DNA of 12,942 nucleotides from Sulfuritalea sp. (lineage in GTDB: Bacteria; Pseudomonadota; Gammaproteobacteria; Burkholderiales; Rhodocyclaceae). Position numbers and translations under genes: made by a program. The DNA lies in contig JALHNN010000029.1 of the NCBI GenBank assembly GCA_022843505.1, positions 1 to 12,942 on the forward strand, read 5' to 3'. The notes beneath the pieces were generated by a model. That model saw only the letters and a program-made list of their open reading frames with translations. It searched no databases and was not told the DNA's origin. Of the stretch, positions 7,676 through 12,942 are shown piece after piece. Within the stretch, counting starts at the first letter, position 1, and each line of letters begins with the position of its first letter.

Positions 7676-7704
7676 TTGACCCGGATCGCGGCTTTTGAGA
7701 TACT
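7676..7704 (+). promoter_or_regulatory. Sigma70 promoter of the tetR-efflux operon
   Basis: TTGACC (7676-7681, five of six) is separated by 17 bp from GATACT (7699-7704, four of six). A TG dinucleotide at 7696-7697 gives an extended -10. The predicted transcription start is near 7711, about 25 nt before the tetR ATG. The -10 and start point are overlapped by the palindromic operator, and the -35 lies in a second 7-bp dyad. Confidence 0.65.
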
Positions 7705-7723
7705 GACTGACCGGTCAGTTAGT
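7702..7723. promoter_or_regulatory. TetR-type operator palindrome
   Basis: A perfect 14-bp palindrome, ACTGACCGGTCAGT (7706-7719), extends to 22 bp (7702-7723) with one mismatched pair (7705/7720). It covers the end of the -10 and the predicted transcription start of the tetR operon and ends 12 bp before the ATG. Operators of TetR-family efflux repressors are often palindromes of this size at this place, so autorepression is the natural reading. Binding is inferred. Confidence 0.7.
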
Positions 7724-7735
7724 TGAATTGCCAAC

Positions 7736-8374
7736 ATGGATACTCTCGCACCATCCCGCCAGCGCCGCAAGCAGGCGCGCCCGGCCGAGCTCACCGCCGC
7801 GGCCCTGGAACTCTTTGTCGAGAAAGGCTTTGCCGCGACCCGGCTGGAGGATGTCGCGGCGCGCGCCGGTGTCTCCAAGGGCACGCTCTACCTTTACTTC
7901 GACAGCAAGGAAGCCTTGTTCAAGGCGGTGATCCAGGAAGGGATCGTGCCCGTTCTCGAGCAGGGTGCGGACCTGGTCGACAGTTACCAGGGCAGCAGCG
8001 CCGAACTGTTGCGTACCCTGATTCGGGAATGGTGGCTCCGGGTCGGCGCAAACCACCTCGGCGGCGTACCCAAGCTGATGATCAGCGAAGCAAGAAACTT
8101 TCCCCAACTGGCTGCCTATTACAACGACACAGTGATCACGCGCGGGCGCGAACTGCTGCGCCGCATCCTGTTGCGCGGCATCGGCGGCGGCGAGTTCCGC
8201 GCCGTGGATGTCGAAACGGCGATCGACGTAATTTTTGCACCGGTCCTGATGCTGTTGATCTGGCGCTACTCGCTCGGTGCCTGCGGTTGCGGCGGGCACG
8301 ATCCCGAGCTCTATCTCCACACCCACCTCGACCTGGCGCTGCACGGCCTGGTTGCCCGCGAGGTTCGCCCATGA
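7736..8374 (+). CDS. TetR/AcrR-family transcriptional repressor
   Basis: The product has 212 residues, the usual TetR-family length. The N-terminal DNA-binding domain is clear: helix 1 LTAAALELFVEKGFAATRLEDV (about 19-40), then the helix-turn-helix VAARAGVSKGTLYLYFDSKEALFKAV (40-65), with the YxYF block typical of AcrR-like members. Residues 70-205 are the ligand-binding and dimer domain, ending HTHLDLALHGL. An unusual C183-G-C185-G-G-H188 run precedes it. The ATG at 7736 lies just behind a strong promoter overlapped by a palindrome, implying autorepression and control of the efflux genes. The stop overlaps the ATG of the adaptor gene as ATGA, so regulator and pump share one transcript instead of the common divergent arrangement. 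The inducer is unknown. Confidence 0.95.
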   Translation: MDTLAPSRQRRKQARPAELTAAALELFVEKGFAATRLEDVAARAGVSKGTLYLYFDSKEALFKAVIQEGIVPVLEQGADLVDSYQGSSAELLRTLIREWWLRVGANHLGGVPKLMISEARNFPQLAAYYNDTVITRGRELLRRILLRGIGGGEFRAVDVETAIDVIFAPVLMLLIWRYSLGACGCGGHDPELYLHTHLDLALHGLVAREVRP

Positions 8375-9456
8375 TGCGCTGGTTCGCCGTCCTCGCCGCC
8401 GCGGGCCTTGCCGCCTGCAGCGAAGCGCCGCCCGAAACCAAGGCGCCGCCCGCCGCCAAGCCGGCGCTGACCGTCAGCACCGTCCAGCCGCAAACCCTGG
8501 ACTGGCCGCAGACACTCACCGCCGGCGGCAACGTCGCCGCCTGGCAGGAAGCCATCATCGGCCCGGAGATTGCCAACCAGCGCATCGTCGAGGTTCTCGC
8601 CAACGTCGGCGACGTGGTCAAGCGGGGGCAGGTACTGGCGCGCATTGCACCGGAAACCGTCGCCAGTGAGTTCGCCGAGACGCGTGCCGGCGTGGCGGAA
8701 GCCGAGGCGGCCCTGGCCGAGGCACGGGCCCACCTCGAGCGCTCGCGGCAACTCAGGGACAAAGGCTTTTTCAGTGCCCAGCAGCTGACTCAGGCCCAGG
8801 CCGCGGCCGAGACCGCCCAGGCGCGCGTCGAGGCGGCGAAAGCACGGCAGCAGACCGCCGGACTGCGCAAATCCAAGGCAGAGATCCTCGCCCCCGATGC
8901 CGGTATCATTTCGGCGCGCAGCGCCACGGTCGGCGCCACGGTGCAGCCCGGGCAGGAACTGTTCCGCCTGATCCGCGGCGGCCGCCTCGAATGGCGCGCC
9001 GAAATCGCCGCCGCCGACCTCACGCGCCTTCGGCCGGGCGTGGCCGCCACCGTAGTCACGCCGGCGGGTGAGCGGCTGCAGGGCAAACTGCGGGCGCTGG
9101 CGCCGACCGTCGATAGCCGCAGCCATACCGCCCTGGTTTACGTCGACCTGCCCGCCGATGCGGCACGGAAGATCAGCGCCGGCATGTTCGCGCGCGGCGA
9201 ATTCGACCTGGGTGCCAAGCCCGCCCTGACCGTGCCGCAGTCCGCCGTGCTGCTGAGAGAGGGCTTTGCCTATGTTTTCCGCCTCGAGGGCGGCAAAGTG
9301 CAGCAGCTCAAGGTCACGCCCGGCCGCCGCGTAGACGACCGCATCGAGGTGTCGGGGCTGGACCCGGCCGCCCGGGTCGTGGCGGGCGGGGTCGGTTTCC
9401 TCGCCGACGGCGACGCCGTGCGCGTGGTGGACAGCGAGGCCAAGCCAGGCAAATGA
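8371..9456 (+). CDS. RND efflux periplasmic adaptor (membrane fusion lipoprotein)
   Basis: The product has 361 residues. The start is the ATG at 8371, which overlaps the tetR stop; an ATG at 8374 is equally usable. A lipoprotein signal is followed by lipobox G-L-A-A-C16, so the adaptor is probably lipid-anchored in the inner membrane facing the periplasm. Domains in order are: first lipoyl half (about 56-95, VLANVGDVVKRGQVLARI), a coiled-coil hairpin (98-165, with heptad-rich AEAEAALAEARAHLERSRQL and the return helix after KGFFSAQQLTQA), second lipoyl half (168-200, ILAPDAGIISARSATVGATV), beta-barrel (205-280) and membrane-proximal domain (283-355). It bridges the RND pump to an outer-membrane channel. 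No outer-membrane factor gene is visible in the window. The hairpin is short, as in many AcrA/MexA relatives. The substrate is unknown. Confidence 0.95.
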   Translation: MMRWFAVLAAAGLAACSEAPPETKAPPAAKPALTVSTVQPQTLDWPQTLTAGGNVAAWQEAIIGPEIANQRIVEVLANVGDVVKRGQVLARIAPETVASEFAETRAGVAEAEAALAEARAHLERSRQLRDKGFFSAQQLTQAQAAAETAQARVEAAKARQQTAGLRKSKAEILAPDAGIISARSATVGATVQPGQELFRLIRGGRLEWRAEIAAADLTRLRPGVAATVVTPAGERLQGKLRALAPTVDSRSHTALVYVDLPADAARKISAGMFARGEFDLGAKPALTVPQSAVLLREGFAYVFRLEGGKVQQLKVTPGRRVDDRIEVSGLDPAARVVAGGVGFLADGDAVRVVDSEAKPGK

Positions 9457-9531
9457 TGGCTCCCCACGCTCGCCAACCCAGCTTGCCCGCCCACGGGGGC
9501 GGCCTTCCGCCTTGGGCCGAAACGGTGGCGG
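9457..9531. repeat. GC-rich stem-loop element resembling a betaproteobacterial intergenic repeat
   Basis: The 76-bp adaptor-pump gap begins GGCTCCCCACGCTCGCC and continues with two mutually exclusive hairpins. CCGCCC/GGGCGG occupies 9487-9502 with a 4-nt loop. GGCGG/CCGCC occupies 9498-9511. From memory, this layout (CCCCACGCTCGC, then a G/C-run hairpin, then GGCGGCCTTCCGCCTTGGG) looks like a short repeat scattered between genes in many betaproteobacteria. Only one copy is in this window, so repeat status rests on recognition. It may damp read-through between adaptor and pump. Confidence 0.45.
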
Positions 9532-9532
9532 A

Positions 9533-12500
9533 ATGAACGTCTCCGCCTGGTCGATCCGCAACCCCATCCCCTCGGTGTTGCTGTTCCTGCTGCTGACGCT
9601 GGCGGGGTTGCTGGCGTTCAAGAACATGCGCATCCAGCAGTTCATGGACATCGACCTGCCGACCGTGACGGTCACGGCGACCTTGCCGGGCGCCGCGCCG
9701 GCGCAGCTGGAAACCGAAGTGGCGCGCAAGATCGAGAACGCGGTGGCCACCCTGCAGGGCATCAAGCACATCTATACCAAGGTGCAGGACGGCACGGCGC
9801 TGGTCACCGTCGAGTTCCGCATCGAGAAATCCAGCCAGGAAGCGCTCGACGACGTGCGCGATGCCGTGTCGCGCATCCGCGCCGACCTGCCGGGGGATCT
9901 CAGGGACCCGGTGATCACCAAGATGAACGTCGCCGGCGCGCCCATCCTGACCTATACGGTTGCCTCGACGCGGATGGATGAGGAGGCCTTGTCGTGGTTC
10001 GTCGACAACACCGTGGCCAAGGCCATGCTCAGCGTCCGCGGCGTCGGCGCCGTGGCGCGCGTCGGGGGCGTCACGCGCGAGGTGCGCGTCGAGCTCGATC
10101 CCGATCGCCTGCTGGCGCTGCGCGCCACGGCAGGCGATGTCTCGCGCCAGCTGCGCCTGGTGCAGCAGGAAGCCTCAGGCGGCCGCGCCGACGTCGGCGG
10201 CGCCGAACAGTCGGTGCGCACCATCGCCACGGTGCATAGCGCCGCCGAGGTGGCCGCGATCGAGATTGCGCTTGCCGACGGCCGCCGGGTGAAGCTGGGC
10301 GAACTCGGGACCGTGAGCGACACCGTCGCCGAGCAGCGCTCGGCGGCCCTGCTCAACGGCAAGCCGGTGGTCGGCTTCGAGATCACGCGCAGCAAGGGCG
10401 CCAGCGAAGTCGATGTCGCCGAGGGTACGCGCGCCGCGCTGGACAAGTTGCAGCGCGAACATCCCGACATCGTGGTCACCGAGGCCTTCAATTTCGTAGA
10501 CCCGGTGATCGAAAACTTCGAGGGCTCGATGGCGCTGCTGGTCGAGGGCGCCATCCTGGCCGTGCTGGTAGTCTGGCTGTTCCTGCGCGACGGTCGCGCC
10601 ACCTTCGTCTCGGCCACGGCCCTGCCGCTGTCGGCGATACCCACCTTCGCCGTGATGTACCTAATGGGTTTCACGCTCAACGTCGTGACCCTGCTGTCGA
10701 TGTCACTCGTGGTGGGCATCCTGGTCGATGACGCCATCGTCGAGATCGAGAACATCATGCGCCACCTGCGCGAGGGCAAGTCACCCTACCAGGCAGCGAT
10801 GGAGGCTGCCGACGAAATCGGCCTCGCGGTGATCGCAACCACCTTCACCCTGATCGCGGTCTTCCTGCCGACGGCCTTCATGGGCGGCGTGGCGGGAAAG
10901 TTCTTCGTCCAGTTCGGCTGGACCGCGGCGATAGCCGTTTTCTTCTCGCTGGTGGTCGCGCGCATGCTGACGCCGATGATGGCCGCCTACCTGCTGCGCC
11001 CGCCGCGCGGCGAGTACCGCGAGCCGGACTGGTTGCGGCATTACCTCGGCTGGGTGAGCTGGTGCCTCAAGCACCGCGTGCTGACCCTGCTCGCCGCCGC
11101 AGGATTTTTCGTCGGTTCGTTTGCGCTGGTGCCGCTGCTGCCGACGGGTTTCCTGCCGCCGGACGATTTGTCGCAGACGCAGGTGTACATCTCCCTGCCG
11201 CCCGGCAGCAGCTTCCGCGACACCCTGGCCGCGGCGGAGCAGGCGCGCGCCATCGTCGGCCGCAATCCGCACGTGAAGATGGTCTATACGGCGATCGGCG
11301 GCGGTGCCGCCGGCAGCGACCCCTTCATGCCGCGCGGCGCGGCCGAGGTGCGCAAGGCGACGCTGACCATCAACCTGACGCCGCGCAAGGACCGCGGCGG
11401 CGTCACCAAGCAGGCCGTCGAGCAGGAATTGCGAGAAGCCATGCTGGCCCTGCCCGGCGTGCAGTACAAGGTCGGACTCGGTGGCTCCAACGAGAAGTAC
11501 ATCCTCGTCCTGGCGAGCGAGAACGGCCCGGCGCTGGCCGAGCATGCGCGCAAGGTGGAACGCGAGCTGCGCACGATTCCCGGCATCGGCGCCGTTACCA
11601 GCACGGCCAGCCTGACCCGGCCCGAACTCGTGGTGACGCCGGATTTCCCGCGCATGGCCGACCTCGGCGTCAGCTCGGCGGCGATCGCCGACGTGCTGCG
11701 CATCGCCACCGCCGGCGACTACGACCAGAGCATGCCCAAGCTCAACCTGGCGCAGCGCCAGGTGCCGATCGTGGTCAAGCTGCCGGCGGCCGCACGCCAG
11801 GATCTGGGCCTGCTGTCGCGGTTGACCGTAGCGGGAAAGCACGGCCCGGTGATGATCGGTGCCGTCGCCACGCTCTCCATCACCGGCGGCCCGGCCGAGA
11901 TCTCCCGCTACGACCGCCAGCGCAACGTCAATTTCGAGATCGAGCTCAACAGCCAGCCGCTGGGGGAAGTGGAAAAGCAGGCGCTGGCCCTGCCCAGCCT
12001 GAAGACCCTGCCGCCCGGCATCCTGCAGACCACGGTGGGCGATGCCGAGGCAATGGCCGAACTGTTCGAGAGCTTTTCCCTGGCGATGCTGACCGGCGTG
12101 CTCTGCATCTACGTCGTCCTGGTGCTGCTGTTCAAGGATTTCGTCCAGCCGGTGACCATCCTCGCCGCGCTGGTGCCCTCGGTGCCGGGGGCCTTCCTTG
12201 CCCTGTTCGTGACGCAGACCGCGCTGTCCATGCCGTCGATGATTGGCCTGATCATGCTGATGGGCATTGCCACCAAGAACTCGATCCTGCTGATCGACTA
12301 CGTGGTGCTGGCGCGGCGCGAACATGGCCTCGACCGCTGGCATGCCCTGCTCGACGCCTGCCGCAAGCGCGCCCGACCTATCGTGATGACCACCGTGGCC
12401 ATGGGCGCCGGCATGATGCCGATCGCCATCGGTCTGGGCACCGACCCGAGCTTTCGCGCGCCGATGGCCATCGTCGTCATCGGCGGCCTGATCACCTCGA

Positions 12501-12595
12501 CTTTCCTCAGCCTGCTGGTGATCCCCGTGGTGTTCACCTACGTCGATGATTTCATCCAACGCGTGCAGGCCCTCCTGCCCAAGCCGCACGCCTGA
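9533..12595 (+). CDS. RND-family inner-membrane efflux pump (HAE1-like)
   Basis: The product has 1020 residues from the ATG at 9533. A TTG 21 nt upstream would add MGRNGGG but sits in the repeat-like stem-loop, and MNVSAWSIRNPIPSVLL is the normal family N-terminus. The RND layout is present: TM1 (about 10-30), a large periplasmic domain, TM2-6, a second periplasmic domain, then TM8-12. Proton-relay residues are intact: D399-D400 in TM4 (GILVDDAIVEIEN) and K915 in TM10 (GIATKNSILLIDY). These correspond to AcrB D407/D408/K940. The pump is a proton antiporter and forms a trimer working with the adaptor and an outer-membrane channel. The sequence looks like the hydrophobic/amphiphilic (HAE1) branch, not the heavy-metal branch. 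The drug or metabolite exported cannot be told. The second adaptor gene starts 10 nt after its stop. Confidence 0.97.
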   Translation: MNVSAWSIRNPIPSVLLFLLLTLAGLLAFKNMRIQQFMDIDLPTVTVTATLPGAAPAQLETEVARKIENAVATLQGIKHIYTKVQDGTALVTVEFRIEKSSQEALDDVRDAVSRIRADLPGDLRDPVITKMNVAGAPILTYTVASTRMDEEALSWFVDNTVAKAMLSVRGVGAVARVGGVTREVRVELDPDRLLALRATAGDVSRQLRLVQQEASGGRADVGGAEQSVRTIATVHSAAEVAAIEIALADGRRVKLGELGTVSDTVAEQRSAALLNGKPVVGFEITRSKGASEVDVAEGTRAALDKLQREHPDIVVTEAFNFVDPVIENFEGSMALLVEGAILAVLVVWLFLRDGRATFVSATALPLSAIPTFAVMYLMGFTLNVVTLLSMSLVVGILVDDAIVEIENIMRHLREGKSPYQAAMEAADEIGLAVIATTFTLIAVFLPTAFMGGVAGKFFVQFGWTAAIAVFFSLVVARMLTPMMAAYLLRPPRGEYREPDWLRHYLGWVSWCLKHRVLTLLAAAGFFVGSFALVPLLPTGFLPPDDLSQTQVYISLPPGSSFRDTLAAAEQARAIVGRNPHVKMVYTAIGGGAAGSDPFMPRGAAEVRKATLTINLTPRKDRGGVTKQAVEQELREAMLALPGVQYKVGLGGSNEKYILVLASENGPALAEHARKVERELRTIPGIGAVTSTASLTRPELVVTPDFPRMADLGVSSAAIADVLRIATAGDYDQSMPKLNLAQRQVPIVVKLPAAARQDLGLLSRLTVAGKHGPVMIGAVATLSITGGPAEISRYDRQRNVNFEIELNSQPLGEVEKQALALPSLKTLPPGILQTTVGDAEAMAELFESFSLAMLTGVLCIYVVLVLLFKDFVQPVTILAALVPSVPGAFLALFVTQTALSMPSMIGLIMLMGIATKNSILLIDYVVLARREHGLDRWHALLDACRKRARPIVMTTVAMGAGMMPIAIGLGTDPSFRAPMAIVVIGGLITSTFLSLLVIPVVFTYVDDFIQRVQALLPKPHA

Positions 12596-12600
12596 AGGAG
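12595..12600 (+). promoter_or_regulatory. Strong ribosome-binding site of the second adaptor gene
   Basis: AAGGAG directly overlaps the last base of the pump stop codon and lies 5 nt before the ATG at 12606. It is the best Shine-Dalgarno sequence in the efflux operon and fixes the start of the second adaptor. Confidence 0.8.
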
Positions 12601-12605
12601 CTGCA

Positions 12606-12942
12606 ATGCGCAAGGCCACACTCGCCCTCCTGCTTCCCCTGTTCGCCGCCTGCAGCGCGCCGGAGCCGCCGCCCGTGCCGCCCAAGCTGGTGCGCACGCT
12701 GATAGTCGGCGCTGGCGACACGGCGAATTCGGGCAACGGGCGCAGCTATAGCGGCGAAGTGCGTGCCCGCATCGAGACTACGCTGGGCTTTCGCATTGCC
12801 GGCAAGATCATCGAGCGGCGCGCCGACGTCGGCCAGGCGGTGAAGCCCGGCCAGGTGCTGGCGCGGCTCGATCCGGCCGACGCGGCGCTGCTGGCGACGC
12901 AGGCGGAAGCGCAGCGTGCGCTGGCGGCGGCCGATCTGGCGC
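12606..12942 (+). CDS. Second RND periplasmic adaptor (membrane fusion lipoprotein), N-terminal part
   Basis: The first 112 codons are present; the gene runs off the right edge. MRKATLALLLPLFAAC gives a lipoprotein signal with C16 as the lipidated cysteine, followed by a proline-rich tether (SAPEPPPVPP). Residues 47-90 (RSYSGEVRARIETTLGFRIAGKIIERRADVGQAVKPGQVLARLDP) are the first beta strand and lipoyl half of an RND adaptor, and the alpha-hairpin begins at about residue 91. It is not a close copy of the first adaptor: the GEVRARIETTLGFRIAGKI style belongs to a different adaptor subgroup. It starts 10 nt after the pump stop behind a strong ribosome-binding site, so it shares the operon. It could pair with the upstream pump or head a second adaptor-pump set outside the window. 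Confidence 0.92.
   Translation, partial: MRKATLALLLPLFAACSAPEPPPVPPKLVRTLIVGAGDTANSGNGRSYSGEVRARIETTLGFRIAGKIIERRADVGQAVKPGQVLARLDPADAALLATQAEAQRALAAADLA

Noticed and set aside
10781..12736. Long open frame on the minus strand opposite the RND pump (651 codons)
   Set aside because: The composition is dominated by His, Gln, Arg, Gly and Asp with no fold signature. The plus-strand pump explains the region completely.

Overview
The window is high-GC DNA with tightly packed genes, 1-4 bp gene overlaps and Gram-negative envelope genes (RND efflux, lipoproteins, UppP). This suggests a betaproteobacterium, perhaps Rhodocyclales-like. The lineage is an inference from composition, gene content and protein style, not from a marker gene. 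Most of the window is ordinary housekeeping and envelope DNA. I found no convincing undescribed system, and the more interesting signals are regulatory.

Left part, minus strand (7618 down to 1). The gene order in reading direction is guaC (GMP reductase), an SGNH/GDSL lipoprotein hydrolase, a vapBC toxin-antitoxin pair, thiC, a small secreted protein of unknown function, a YkgJ-type cysteine-cluster protein, uppP, a YqiA-like esterase, rarD and the first 60 codons of a methyltransferase. The last four are joined by three successive 4-bp stop/start overlaps and look like one operon. guaC/SGNH, vapB/vapC and the secreted protein/YkgJ pair are also joined by overlaps. vapBC has its own visible promoter with a dyad over the -10. 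thiC follows vapC after only about 100 bp, in which I see no TPP riboswitch.

Right part, plus strand (7736 to the end). A TetR-type regulator, a lipoprotein periplasmic adaptor, a 1020-residue RND pump and the start of a second lipoprotein adaptor form an efflux operon. A near-consensus sigma70 promoter at 7676-7704 is overlapped by a long palindrome centred at 7712/7713, so the regulator probably represses its own operon. tetR overlaps the first adaptor gene by 4 bp. The adaptor-pump gap carries a GC-rich stem-loop sequence resembling a repeat common between betaproteobacterial genes. The operon continues past the window edge, so whether the second adaptor serves this pump or another one cannot be decided here.

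The only gaps over 100 bp are 2482-2583, 5100-5202 and 7619-7735. No gap exceeds 300 bp, and I see no tRNA, rRNA, CRISPR array or insertion sequence.
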